Positions 10,920-23,742 of a stretch of 64,000 nt of DNA are shown here, in pieces. Numbering within the stretch: position 1 is the stretch's first letter; each line of letters begins with the position of its first letter. Source of the DNA: Apiosordaria backusii (taxonomy: Eukaryota > Ascomycota > Sordariomycetes > Sordariales > Lasiosphaeriaceae); contig JAUKTV010000006.1 of the NCBI GenBank assembly GCA_030549205.1, positions 2,684,501-2,748,500 on the forward strand. The letters are read 5' to 3'. The translations under genes and the position numbers were made by a program. The notes below the pieces were generated by a model that was not told the DNA's origin, made no database searches, and saw only the letters and a program-made list of their open reading frames with translations.

Positions 10920-13560
10920 ACCGAAAATCTTAATTTAAATAGGCCTTTTACTTATTAAATACTAAGGAACTAACTGTACTAAACGTTATAAAAGGCTTTT
11001 TTAAAGGCTTAAAGAACCGTTATAACCGGTACTTTACTTATTTTTACTACAATAGTAGGAAAGAAATTAACTATAAATTATAAGCCTAGTTTTCTATTAA
11101 AGGCATTGAATTTTCTACTTTTAAACTCTATATCTATAAGTAAAATGGTCTAATTAAACGTTTTATTAAAGTATTTTTAAACCGGTTATAGGTTATAATA
11201 GTATTATTATAGCTCTTTTAATATTTATAATGCTATATAGCGCTTATAGTATTTAAATTAGTTAACTATATAGCAGTTAATAATAGGAACTTAACTCCTT
11301 ACTAAACGCTCTATAATAAATTAAAGCCTTTCCTTTCTTATAAACCAGACTTAAGTTAGTTTAAAGCTATAGGCTTTTCTATAAAGTTCTTTATTTTAAT
11401 TAAAAAAAGGTCCAGAGCTTTAAAGCTATAGGCCTATATAAAGCCTAGTAAATTATTGGCCGTCTTTAAAAGTAAGACCTACTAAGTATAGATACCGGTT
11501 AAAAAGGCAGTAGTAAAATCTTCCTTTATTAATATAGTAGACAAGCCTACTGTAATTTAAAGTATTACTGCTATTTTAAAAGGGGATTTAGGTTAAAGGG
11601 GGGTATAGCTATTACAATTATAGTTAGTAAATAAAGATAGTAACCTATACTTAGTAAATGACTTAGTCGACTAGCTAAGTTTATAAATTAGCTAATAGGC
11701 CAATACTAAAAAATTCTTTAGTAGTAAGCCAATCAGTAGGCCTACTATTTAAAAAGCTATAATCGATTGCAACTTAAAGCCTTTTAATAGGCCTATTATA
11801 GGCTTTAAGGTCGGCTTAAAACCTCCTATTAAAAACCACTTACCTATAAAAGTAAAAGAACTATACCTAAATATAAGTAAAGATATTAAAATAGGCACTA
11901 GCTAATTTATTAAATTAATATTAATTAAAGCTAAGGCCTATTACTATAAGGTCTTTAAAGGTCCTTTTAATACTAATTTACTACCTTAAATACTAAAATA
12001 AGTATTAAAGAATCTTAAAAAATCCTACTAACTAAAGGCTATATATAGTAAATTCAAATAAATAGTTAACTAAAGAACCTTTAAGTTCCTTCCTTAAAGC
12101 GCTTTCTTTAAAGACTGTATACTATTAATTAATAGGTTAGTACTATATAAAAAGACTGATAAAGAAAATAGGCTTTTAAAGTTTAAAGCTAAGTTAATTA
12201 TTAAAGGATTCTTATAAAAGGAAGGCTTGGATTTTATAGAAACCTTTGCCTTTACTACTATACTATTTACTTAATATATACTACTAACTATAGCGGCTTT
12301 ATTAAATTAGGAAATAGAATAGATCTATTTTATAAAGGTATTTTTTAATAGTTATTTAAAAAAAAAAGAATTATATAGTTATACTTAAAGGCTTCTATAA
12401 GTTTTATTAAAAAGTAAACTCGGCTACTAAAGCAAAGCTATATAAGTAAAGCTTTAAGCTTAAAACTAACTAAATAGTTTGCTTTTTTAAAGCCTTATAT
12501 AGCCTAAAGTAAAGCTTTAGACTTTAATAAGCTAAACTTACTAAGTTATTAAAAGAAGAAGGTTTTATAGTACTAATTTCTAACTTTACTGTCTTTTATA
12601 ATCTTAAAGCTAAGATTTTTATAATGACCTATATTAATAATTATTTAATTATAGCCTTTAATAAGGCCTTTATTTAACAGCTTAAGAAAAGCCTAAATAA
12701 GGTTTACTTAATAAAAAATAAAAGGCCGGCTTTTTTTTTTTAAATATTTAAATAATAAAGAATAAGCATCGCTTCCTTCTATAACTTAACTAAGCCTAAT
12801 ATATATAGAAGGTAATTAAAACCTTTAGCTTTAAAAATAACTATAAAATACTAATTCCTTTATAGCCTGGAATAGTAGTCTAATATAAAAACCTTAAACT
12901 AAAAGGAAGCCCTATAAGTAAGTTAAATTATATACTATTCTAATATATAATAAGTACTATAATATATTTAATAACTTAAACAAAGCCTAATATTGCTTTT
13001 ATAATATAGTAACTTTTAAAAAGTATACAGTAGCCTATTATAGTAAGCCTAAACGCCGTTAAAAACCTTCTAAAGTATTTAAATAGTATAAAAAATTTAA
13101 TAATTACCTACAATTATATTACTAGATTTACTAAAAAGAAAGGCACTATAGTATCTATAGGCTTTGTAAATTCAGACTTTATAAGGGACTTAAAGGATTT
13201 AAAATCCGCTTATAGCTTTATATTTAAAGTAACCGGAGGCCCTATAAGCTGGAAATTAAAGAAGGCCAGTACTATAAGCTTCTTTACTTTAAAAGCTAAA
13301 ACCAACATACTTATTAAGGCTATTTATAAGGCTCTATAAATTAAGGAGGTTTATAAGAAGCTAAAGTATACTTTAGTAGGCTCTATCTTTCTATATAATA
13401 ATAATATTAGCTCTATAATTACTACTTATAACCCAGTCCTTTATAATTGTACTAAGTATATATTATTAAAATACTACTAAGTTAGAAAGTACATTAAGGC
13501 ATTATAGGTTACTATTAATTATCTAAATACTAAATAAATGCTAGTTAATAAGCTAATTAA
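10920..13560 (+). pseudogene. Copia pol remnant (integrase, reverse transcriptase)
   Basis: Reading through the stops in shifting frames gives copia landmarks. At about 10.97-11.6 kb there is an integrase-like run including KGFFKGLKNRYNRYF, a YNSRKEIN-like segment and NGLIKRFIKV. At 12.15-12.3 kb there is LKFKAKLIIKGFL followed by KEGLDFIETFAFTT, the copia reverse-transcriptase signature. At about 12,630 TYINNYLII stands where YVDD is expected, both Asp codons having become Asn by G-to-A change. A ribonuclease H part probably follows to about 13.5 kb. Many stops read as former CAA/CAG/TGG codons. Confidence 0.8.
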
Positions 13561-13857
13561 ACTACTGGTTAGCTAGAAATTTAAAACCTTTATAGGTCTT
13601 TTAAACTTAAAGAATAGGCTTATAGAGGAAAAGTTAATAAAGGAATAAATTAAAAAACTACCCTCCCTATATGTAATTTTCCTTTATAATTTAACTTATA
13701 AAAGTAGTTACTTAACGCTTAAATATATAAGCCTTAATACCTTATATACCTTATATTTTAATTTTTTAATTAATTAGTTAGTTCATTAGTTTTAACTTAC
13801 TACAGTAGGCCTTAGATTTAAATTTAAGCCTACCATTTACTATAAGTAAAGGAAAGA

Positions 13858-14691
13858 TATTAAACTAGGTCCCTATAAAGCCTAAGTTTATAGTAAATAG
13901 CTGCTATTATACTATATAGTAGAAGCTTAAGTTAGAAAACTTACCCGTTAACTACCTGGCACTTACCTAATACCTTACTTTACTATAGGGCTATTTAAAG
14001 GCCTACATCCTACTAACCAATAAGCCAAACTGCCTATAATTTTATATTTAAATTACTAAGGCCTACTACTATAGATAATATAAATAGCCTAACCTTAACC
14101 CTACAATAACCTACACTTTATATTAAAGGTATCGGATTTCACAGCCCTTTTATATAGCCATAAGTTAATTTTTAAAAAACTGTAAACTACATTAACTTAA
14201 CTGCCTATAAGACCTATAGCTAATTACTAAGCTAACTAAATTGGTTAAGAATTAATAAGCCTATAATTAAATAAGTATATTATTACTATATTAAATTATA
14301 AGCCTATAGGCCCTATAGGTCAGAAACTACAAAAGGCTTAGTAAGTAGTTTATAGGGCTTAGCAAACTTTAAGGTTAACTAAGCCGTACTCTAGCCTATC
14401 TACCCGCTAAAGTATACAAGGTACCGGACGTCAGTCGGTAAGTATATAGTAAAGGTCAAGTATAAACCCTACTATAGAGATTATTATAGTAGATTTACAA
14501 AAGGCTAGCACTACAATACAATTGTTTACTCACTATATTTCTATTCTACAGTACCTACAAGGTACTGTATTCTAGTACCCCAGCACTAAGCTATAGGTAT
14601 CACGCATAAGACTTCCGCTGCACTGTGAGCTAGTATGTAAGCACTAATTACAGGGCCCTTAGGCCTGTAATTGGCCATACCTATTCCAATA
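13858..14691 (+). repeat. 3' LTR of copia E1
   Basis: Length 834 bp, starting TATTAAAC (TGTTAAAC after a G-to-A change) and ending CTATTCCAATA. Its last 250 bp or so are clearly less RIP-mutated than the rest and nearly match the lightly mutated LTR of E2 at 29850-30684. This fits exchange between the two elements. Confidence 0.88.
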
Positions 14692-17600
14692 CTATTTAAT
14701 AATCTAATTAAACCTTTTAATTTAACTATCTATCTATAAATAGTATACCGATAAAGTCTTATTCTTTACTTCTATTAACTTTATTAAAGCCTTTTAAAAC
14801 TTCAATATAAACTTAGTATTATAATTTATAATAAATTCCTTTAACTATATATATATTATTATAATGTTTTAAAATACTATATCTGCTAATTATTCTACCG
14901 TTTAGGTTTTTCTATAAAATAAAAAGTACGTTTATTTAATAACCCTATTAACTATTGTTAAAATGCTATTGTATTTAATACCTATAGTTGTATTTTTAAA
15001 AACTAAAAGCTTAATAATAAAGTCTATTAATATTAAGCTTTAAGGTTATTTTACTATTAATAATAGTTTTAAGAATCTATATAGTTTATATTTTTTTACC
15101 TTCGTTCTTTTATAAAGACTGTACTTTTATAATATCTCCTTTATATCCTTCTTTAATTTTAATTAATTAAAATATTACTTTCTCTTTTCTATTATTTTAA
15201 CTACTTTTATATATCTTCTAAGCTTTAACTTATAGATTTTTTAAACTAATGTTTTTTACTATTTTAAGTTAATATAGGCTTAGTTATTATATTAAAGCCG
15301 GTAGTTATTATCTTTTTAAATCCTTAAGGATTTTAATTCTACTTATTATTTTTAATTATCGTTACTAACATTACCTTAATACTTATAAGTCGTCGATTTT
15401 TCCTAATATACTATATAATATTTTACTTATTATTAAAGTAAATACCTTAGTATACTTTTTACTATTTTCTATAATAATAATAATAACTTCTTTATTACTT
15501 TTTTTTATAGTAGTTTGTCTTTTTATTTAAAGTATCTGCTTTTACATTTTTAGACCCTTTTTTATAGTAAATTTAAAAGTTAAACTTAAATAGAAATTTT
15601 AACTACTTACTTTACTTAACATTAAGGACCTTAATAGTAGTAAAATACTTTAAGTTTTTATAATCTATATAAACCTAGACTTTATAGTTAATTCTATTAA
15701 AGTATAGTCTTTACTTTTTAAAAGCCTTAATAATAGTAAGTAGCTTTTTATTATAGATTAAATAGTTCTTATATAGTCCTTTTAGTTTCTTTAAAAAGAA
15801 CGTTATTAAATATAACTTTCTATTTTTATTTTATTGTTCTAACTATCCTTTAATAGTATAGTCGGAAGAATTTATTTTAACTTTAAAAGGTTATTTTAAA
15901 TTAAAAAGCTTAAATACTAGATTTATTATAATAGTATCTTTAATAGCCTAAAAAGCCTACTTTTATACTTCCTTTTATTTAAACTCGGTATCTTTTTTAA
16001 TTAAATCGTTTAATAGTTTTACAATAGCGTTATAATTTTATATAAATATTTAATAGAAATTTATAAATTCTAAAAACTTATAAACCTTAGTTTTTAACTA
16101 TTTAAGTATTTCTTTCTATAATCTTAACTAATCTTTAATTACTATAATCTTTTTTAATTTTATCTATACTTCTTTTAATAAAATTAAATATTCTAAATAG
16201 GCTGTTTCTTATATATAGAACTTACTTTTATCTTTATTAACCGATAGTCCTATTTTATATAGTATATTTAAAATTTCCTTAATATACTGTTTATATTTTT
16301 CTAAAGTATATAAGTAGATAAAGATATTGTCGAAATAGTAAATTGCTATTTTATTAAGATATTAGTAAATTATATAATTAATAAAGGCTTAAAAGATTAT
16401 AGGTATATTAATAAGTTTAAATAGTATAATAAAATCCTTAAAATGCTTATAAGGTATATAAAAAGCTATCTTCTATTAATTTTCTTCTTTAATTTATATA
16501 TATATATATTTAACTAGTATATTAAGTTTAATAAACTATTATACTTTTAATAATTAACTTTATGACCGTAAAATTAACGATAATAGGTAACTGTTTTTTA
16601 CTATCTTTTAATTTAACTACCGATAATCTATATACAATTATAGACTTTTATCTTTTTTTAATATAAAGAAAATAAAATATCTAACCGGTAATATAAATAG
16701 TTTAATATATCTTTTTTTAATATTTTTATTTAAATACTTCTATAACTTTTTACTTAATTTATCGTTAATATAATAGACTTAAAAAAGCTTAGGTTTTGCT
16801 CTTTCCTTAAGCTTAATTTTATAGTCCTATAGTTTCCTTTTTAATAGGCCTTAAAGGTATTTTACTATAAATATCGAATATCCTTAATACTTTAATAATA
16901 TTCCTTTTTTCTTACCTTTCTTTATATTATTATAATAAATATACTTATCCTTTATTACCGTTATAATTTTTACCAATATAACTATCTCTATTAACCTTAT
17001 TTCTTCGATCTTACTGTCTTTATCAATTAAGTATATTAATACTTTTTATATTTTTTACAGTAATATTATAAAAGGTACTTATCCTATACTCTATTTTACT
17101 ATACTTTTAATTTTTTATTATTAATTGAATACTTCTAATATATCCTCGGTTATAAGTAGCTACTATCCTTTTAATAAATATTTAAATTATAGTCCTTATA
17201 CTATAGTTATTTTAAAATTATATCTTTTTTTAACCCTAAATTTACAATATTAAAAATTACTAACATTATCTTTTTTAATACTATAATATTTAATAGTAAT
17301 ATCTTTTTATTTACTAACTATATAGAAAATAGTCCCTTTATAATAACCTTTTCTTCCTTTTTTTTCTATAAAATTCAAGCTTATTTTATAAACTTTAGTA
17401 AAATTAAGTCTACTTTTACTTTACCATCTATAAATACTTACATTTAAAAACCCTTTTAATATACTATTACTTATAATCTTTTATTTTTTATACCCTTTCT
17501 CTATATAGTAGTAATTTTATTAATATTTTACTTATAGTCCTTTAAAGGTTTGCAGCCTTTATAAAAGGCCGTAGCCTTTTTCTTAACTATTATTATACCT

Positions 17601-20123
17601 TTAAAGTATCCTCTTTTTTTAAACTATTTAGTAATTTAAAATCAGCTAACTATTGTTATTAAGCTTCTTTCTATTTTTTACTATTAAGCTAATATTTGTC
17701 TATTCTATAGACTTCTTTTTATATTATATTTTATTTTATATAAAATACCTATACCTTTATTTATAAATATAATATATAATCTTTATTTAAATAGTAAACT
17801 ATATCTTTATTAAGTTTATTTATATAGTACCGAGCTTTCCTTAATTGAAATTAAATAACTTATAGTATGTTATTTAATTAAACTAAATCTCTTTATTTTT
17901 ATAAGAAATAGTCGTTTAATTCTTTATTTAAATTCCTTTACTTTATAAGTGTTTATAATACTAACGTTAGTTATTTTATTTAAGTAACCTTTTTAATTAG
18001 CTAATATCTATTAAGGGTTTTTAATTAGTAATGTTCTATATATCTATAAATAATATATTAAAACTATAATATCCTTTTATATTTTAAGTATTTTAAATAA
18101 ATTTATAGTATATTCTTTTTATAATAGATATACTATTTATATACTAAGATCTTTTTTAATATTAACGTAAGCTTTAAATTAGCTATTGGTTATACTATTT
18201 AAAACTTATTTTAAGTTTTTCTATACTTATTATTCTATATACAATCTCTTTTAAATTCTTCTTTAGAATTAACCTACTACTTATTACCCTATTAGAGTTA
18301 TATAAACGGCTAGTTATTTACTATAACCGTAGTTTATACTATTTTATCTTTAAGGTTACGATATTATTAGTCGATTTTTTTACGTTAATTTTAAAGTTCT
18401 TTTATCTTTTTTTTAAGCGTTTAGACTTATTCTTTAACTTACTATAAGGTCGTCTTTATAATTAAGTCTTATATATTAATTGTATTTATAGTAAAAATTT
18501 ATCTTAACTGTTATAAAGTTTTTTTAAAGAGTTTTAAAGTAGTACTTTCTTTTTACTTTATACTTCCTTTAACTAGTTATTCTTATCTTATAATATAGTC
18601 CTTCCTTTTTAAATTAACCGTTAATTCTTTTTTTTATACTTTATATCTATAGTTACTATCGGTATAGTCATTTATTAAGTTTTAAAAATCCTTATTAATA
18701 TACTTAATATTAAAGATCTTAATAACCTATACTATTTTTGCAATTGCCGCTGTTTTCTTTTCCTTTTACTTAAATTATTTAAATACTTAATAGTTTTATT
18801 TAAAATGTTTAATCTTTTTATAGTTAAAGCATTAAGTATTATTCTTTCTTTTAAATTACCTTTAAACTATATTAATCTCTATAAGTTTTATATAAATAGT
18901 CTTAAATATATCTATAGTATAGTGTTTTTTTTTTTGTTAATTCAGTAATCTTTAAAACTATAGTATTATCTTAAGTTAATATATATTCCTTTTTTCTTTA
19001 TTTAACGTTAAAACTACCAGTTATCGATATAAATAGCTATAGTAATATATTTATTAATAGTATCTGGTCTCTTTTCTTTATATAGTTTATCCTTTACTTT
19101 ATCTTTAAGTCTATTATAGAAAAGCTATATTAAGCCTTTATCGTTAATCTTACTATATAGTATATTGGTCTTAAATATAGTAGTATAGTTAACTATTAAT
19201 TAGATTTAATATAGGTTAGTAAGTCTCTTTTAAATCTAATAAACCTTATTGTACTTTCTAAAGACTTCCTTAATATAAGTTTCGAACTTTTTAAAGGTCT
19301 TAAAGTATTTTTTAATAATATTTTCTTTAATATCTATATTCTCGTTTTTATAATAGTTATTTAAAATAGGCTTAAACTATATAAAAGCTTTATCTTTAAG
19401 TTAAAATACTATATATATAACCTTAGACTTTTTATTAAAGAAGTAAGAAGGATAGTATTGAAAATAAGTTTTAAACTAAATTAAGAATTTTTTAAGCTTT
19501 TCTTTTCTACTATTAAAGCATTTAAAAGCTTCGATTTTAACTGTCTAATTACTATAGTAGTTTAAGTAACTAACGGTAATAACTTAATTTTAAATTTATT
19601 AGACTATATCCTTAAGTTCTTTAATATAAATGTTAAGTTAAGTTAAGATAGCCTAAGGACTTTTATTATTATCTACTATAGTAATAGATACCTTTAACTT
19701 ATTTATAATAAAGTTAAAGTAAGTATATAATATATAATAAACCTTTAATTAGAACCTTTAAAAGGAATATATAGTTAAAGGTTACTTTTAAATAATAGTT
19801 CAGTATAGTTAAATAGTATATAATAAAATGTTTTAATATAAATATAAGGTACTATAAATATAAGCTGTAATTGCATATTATAGAACTATCTATAAGCTAT
19901 TTAGTTCCTCTATATATATAGTCCTTTTACTTAAACTCCTATAGTCTTAAGTCTATACTTTAATCTTTAAATCCCTTAGATCTGTACTTTAATTTATAAA
20001 TCCCTTAGATCTATATTCTAATCTATAAATCCCCTAGATTTATATTCTAATTCCTAAATCCTTATTATACTTTCTTATCTTACTTAGTCCGTACCATTCT
20101 CATACTTCTTCGTGTTCGTAACA
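14692..20123 (-). mobile_element. Gypsy-type element, 5' part (split by an inversion)
   Basis: This is the left part, in minus orientation, of a Gypsy chromovirus-like element whose remainder is at 30685-32507 on the plus strand. Its 391-bp LTR occupies 19733-20123 (starting TGTTACGAACAC when read on the minus strand). The sequence running toward 14692 holds gag/pol remnants. The catalytic reverse-transcriptase motif reads AIYYFDNIFIY at about 16,310-16,350, where YxDD is expected (D to N by RIP). It ends at the copia E1 boundary, where the 5-bp flank ctatt equals, inverted, the flank aatag at 30685. All coding capacity is destroyed. Confidence 0.82.
19733..20123 (-). repeat. 5' LTR of the Gypsy element
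   Basis: Aligns over 391 bp with 32117-32507 on the other strand. It carries several copies of a roughly 27-bp unit (around ttaaatcccttagatct, near 19,955-20,045). The outside flank, read toward the LTR, is gtata; the partner LTR is followed by gtatg. This is a target-site duplication differing by one RIP-type transition. Confidence 0.85.
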
Positions 20124-20750
20124 TATACCTACTATAACATCCCTACAACTAGGCCACTTACCCTCCCATACCTCCTACTATCGTAAACAAGCACGCTTCA
20201 ATGCCTCGTGATCTTACCTTACCATCAACACCACTAAGACGCTGATTCGAGCGTTTTCAATACAGGCCAGTCAAAGATACAACCTGGTTCCTATCCTGGG
20301 TAACATTCTGCGACTGCCGGCTCCGGTATACCCGCAAAGATAATCAACGTTGAAATGACCTGGAAACATCCCCAATAAAAAGCGCCTATGTCATAGCAGT
20401 CTTGTGTGTAGTAGAAGAGGTGACGTTGAAATTAAGCCAGAGACGTTCTTTTGCCAAGACAGGGGTCCACTTGACTTGGCCCACTTCCCCACAGCAGTTC
20501 CCCGCAGAGAAAAAGTGCCAAGATCTCTAATTTCTCCACGAATCTTATCCCCTTTACCACATTAACACATTACCATATTATCACATTACTACATTAACAC
20601 ATTGATAGTCGATAGAGGCTTTATTCTTTATTATATTTATAACTATCTTAACAATATAAAATTAACAGCGCTATAACTTAATAATAAGCTCCCTTTCAAT
20701 ACCGGTCATCCTTTCATAATACAACAACAGCAATCTCGATCCTTTCCCTA
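20124..20750. other. Moderately GC stretch with a short tandem repeat
   Basis: Less RIP-mutated DNA between the Gypsy LTR and the P450 pseudogene. It is probably the old 3' flank of that gene. A degenerate tandem repeat of a CACATTA-like unit of 7-9 bp spans about 20556-20603. No open reading frame is supported. Confidence 0.5.
20556..20603. repeat. Degenerate CACATTA tandem repeat
   Basis: About six units of a 7-9-bp motif (cacattaa, cacattac, catattat and similar) in a row. It looks like a simple microsatellite-type expansion. Confidence 0.6.
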
Positions 20751-22356
20751 TATCACCAACACTCATACAAATCTTACACATCCCTCCTCCTAAACTCAAC
20801 CATATACCTATCCTTCAAACTAGTAAATATATTAACCAACTAAAACTTACCTAACTTCTCCTTCTCCATCTCAACATCTAACTTACCCTCTCCTAAATTC
20901 ACAATACCCACCGCCCAGTAAAGATCATATATATACAGCACTCTAACTAGGATAATACTTATCTTAATATAAACTAAACCCTTTCAGTATACCCTCTTAG
21001 TCCAATTAAAAAAGGACAAAACGCACTCTAAGCCAATACAACTTTTTATTCCTTAACGCCAGCCTCCTTCTCACTACCTAAAAATACCATCCATCTTTCT
21101 AATTTATAGGCAAAAGGCTTAAAATAGTAGTTAGTATTATAGTAAATAATATAATATAGTATTCTAATAATAGTTCTCTAAAGCACCATCTCTCCATTAA
21201 TCATTATACCGCTAACCAAAACCTCTTTAAAAAGCAAACCACTAATACTAAACAATAAATATATAACCTCGTTAATATAAATACAAAGATAATAATAAAA
21301 GTTAAAAACCAGGCTAAATTAAATATCCTTTAAAAATAAAAACTTCTTACTAATCTTAACAGTAACCTTAGCCAATACGATAGGGTTCTAAATAAAATAA
21401 AATAAAGTAATAACTATAGTAATAAAAGTAATATTAGACTTAGTAATAATTAATAAATTAAACTTACCTTATAACTTAAAAATAATAAAACCCTATCTAA
21501 TTTCTAGATCGTAAGCTTTAAGGAAATAATAAAAAAAGTCGTAGCAGTCAATCTTATTACTAAAAGCAGTACACTCAGTCAATTACTAGCAGAAATAAGC
21601 CATATACTTAGCATAACCAGCGGTAATTTTATAAAAGAGAATCTTATCAAAAGAAAGCTTATTAACAATAGGTATAGTACCGCAAAGAAAATATCTCTAA
21701 GCAACTACACTAACAAAATCAACGGCATATCTATTATTTAACCTATCTAATATATAAAAAGCCTTCCTAAAATAAAGATCTTTAAAAATATCTATCGCAA
21801 GCTAATTATACCAATCCAATATATTCTTAAATACACTCTAGCTCTTAATATCTTAAATTATATAACTATAGTTACTAATAGCCTTATAAAAAGTCTAAAT
21901 ATTAATTAAAATATAACATTCTACCTTTTTAATAACGCTATTAAAGAAGGTATATAATAAAACGCAACGCTTGCAAACATAAAGGTCCCTATTATAAGCA
22001 TTATAAATATTAAAGATAGGATAAATAAAGGCATTATAAAACTTAACTTTCCTAATGTTAACGCAAAAACTATAGATTTCTTTAAACACAGTATTAAAGT
22101 TTACACTAAAAGCGTTAAAGCTAAAGCAAACAAATTTACTATATTTCTTATATATCTACCAAAACTTAAAATAGCAGTCGCCTTACTAAGCATAGTAAAG
22201 CATATAAATATCAGTCAGCTTAGCTAAAAAAGAGCTTAAGTACTTTATTAATAAATAAAGGAAGAGGCGGTAAATAATAAGATATAATATATAAAGAAAG
22301 CCGGCTACTGCTAATAGCCCTAGCCAAAGCTAGATGTATACTGCGCTAAACGCTAT
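20750..22356 (-). pseudogene. Cytochrome P450 gene killed by RIP
   Basis: Read on the minus strand through many stops, this gives a fungal P450 in order. An N-terminal membrane-anchor stretch (about 22,350-22,280) comes first, followed by FLAKLTDIYMLYYA and KYSKFV-like text at about 22,230-22,140. The open piece at 22089-21895 contains DLYVCKRCVL (DLHARKRRVL-like). Next come NNRYAVDFVSV (about 21,740) and a helix-I-like zone near 21,450. The heme-binding loop reads SAFCPFLIGLRGY at about 21,025-20,989. The heme-ligand Cys codon has become TAT (Tyr) at 20989-20991 by a G-to-A change, and the likely start ATG is ATA at 22356-22354. The text resembles the fungal clan that includes isotrichodermin C-15 hydroxylase and benzoate hydroxylase relatives; the subfamily is not certain. 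It lies inside the inverted segment, so it originally faced the other way. Confidence 0.8.
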
Positions 22357-22689
22357 AGTCGTTAAACAACAAATAGGTAGAAAGTTAATACAAATCAAGT
22401 TAGGTCAGGATAATATAGAATATTAAAAACGGAAACAGAAAATAGAAGGTATATTTATAAAAGATATTACTCAATTAGGATTATATAATAAAGGCAGTAC
22501 CTATAATAGTCTAACATACTAGTATAAAAGCTATCTCCAATAAGGTAGCTTGTGTACTGCTTTATAATTTGCCCATAGAAAATAGAATAAATAGCCCTAA
22601 ATAATTATAGTAAAAGATACTTAAATAGACAGGCTTAGGAATTACTTAATCTAAAACTTCATATCTGTCTATTTCTTTACATTAGGGGG

Positions 22690-23387
22690 ATCAGTTTAGC
22701 TTACGGCAGCTTAAAGTAGTAAAAGAAGGTCTTATTAACTTATTAGCTAGTATAAACCTCTATATAATAATGTCGACATTCCTTTTCTAAAATTTAAACC
22801 TATATCTTCTAATCGCTCCGATACTCCCGATCGGATTCCAGGTATGCGGAATAAGGAGCGGAAAGAGTAGACGGTCCCAAGGAGGTTCGGCTATAGATAA
22901 GCGGCTCTTCGGGGTTTGTAAACCTGCTTTGCGCCGTTGGTTATTAGAGGAAGGGAGACTTCAGAGCTCTGGACATTTTGGACTGTGGAGCAGTGGCGCT
23001 ACGTCAGATAAAATCCGGGGAAGCAGAGATTTCGAAAAAGATGTCAAGTCTGCTTCACCATATGTTGAAGGGTTACTGATGAGGTATCCGTATTATTCGA
23101 GAGATATCCAACTCGAAATGCGCATGCAATTGAGGTCTTGGTTCGGCGAACATGTTCGTATGTAGGTTCGCAGCTCGGCACGCACCGGCATTTTGTGAAA
23201 AGCCGGGGTTGGTCCACAGTGCTTGGCCAGTGCGCAGCGGGAAGTGGATTCGATGGACAGCACTAGCCACATCCACATCTGGTCTTAAGTGGCTCGAACC
23301 TTCGCCAAACTGCAAGGCTGCGGGAAGGCTGAGAATTCATACTACCGCGACGCTGTCTCTTGCAAATGCGTTTTTAAGAAGCTTAAT
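22690..23387. other. GC-normal island enclosed by mobile elements
   Basis: About 0.7 kb of unmutated composition between the P450 pseudogene and the split solo LTR. It may be the former promoter region of the P450 gene plus older host sequence. An open stretch at 22923-23165 on the plus strand has no upstream ATG or recognised domain. The island ends at ttaat (23383-23387), which is the far target-site duplication of the split solo LTR. Confidence 0.5.
22923..23165 (+). pseudogene. Open fragment of unknown identity
   Basis: About 80 codons are open after a TAA at 22920, ending at 23165. The translated text is of mixed composition with a tail (SRDIQLEMRMQLRSWFGEHV) that could form an amphipathic helix. 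There is no ATG at the head, no family match that I recognise, and shadow frames overlap. It may be a captured exon or chance. Confidence 0.2.
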
Positions 23388-23742
23388 TGTTGTGACTTTC
23401 TGGTAGGAAGTTCAAGTGGGAGGTTCCCGAGGAGACTTCTGAAGGAAGTTTTTAAAGGAAGTTCCTAGGGAGGTTCTAAAGGAGGTTTTAAAGAAAGTTC
23501 TAAAGGAGGTTTCTAAGAAAACTCTTTAAGGAGGTTTTAAAAGAGGTTTTAATAAAGGCTTTTTAAGGAGATTCCAAAGAAGGTTCTAGTAGAGGTTCCT
23601 TAAAAAAGTTCCTAAAAGAAAGTTCTAAGGAAGATTTTAAAGAAGACTCTAAAGAAAGTTCTATAAAAAGGTTTATAGAAAAGTCTAAAGGGAATTTTTA
23701 AGAAACTTTTTTAAGAAGGTTCTTTATATAGGCTTTTGTAAT
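23388..23742 (-). repeat. Right half of split solo LTR (family B, copy 1), with minisatellite
   Basis: The reverse complement continues the sequence interrupted at 7080 and matches the right half of 32784-33467, ending GTCACAACA. Most of it is a degenerate tandem array of a roughly 10-12-bp unit of the AGGAGGTTCT/GGAAGTTCC type. At its inner end, attac (reverse complement of 23738-23742) duplicates 7076-7080. Confidence 0.85.

Larger units (their letters stand above)
7081..14691 (+). mobile_element. Ty1/copia-type LTR retrotransposon E1, RIP-mutated
   Basis: Two direct LTRs of 834 bp each (7081-7914 and 13858-14691) bound about 5.9 kb of internal DNA. The LTR starts TGTTAAAC and ends near CCAATA, which is CCAACA after RIP. 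A purine-rich tract (gtaaaggaaaga) precedes the 3' LTR. Internal order is integrase (about 10.96-11.56 kb) and then reverse transcriptase (about 12.1-12.8 kb), which is the copia order. Stops are everywhere, so it cannot move by itself. Its 5-bp flanks do not match each other (attac left, ctatt right) but match those of element E2 crosswise. It sits inside a solo LTR of family B. Confidence 0.9.
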
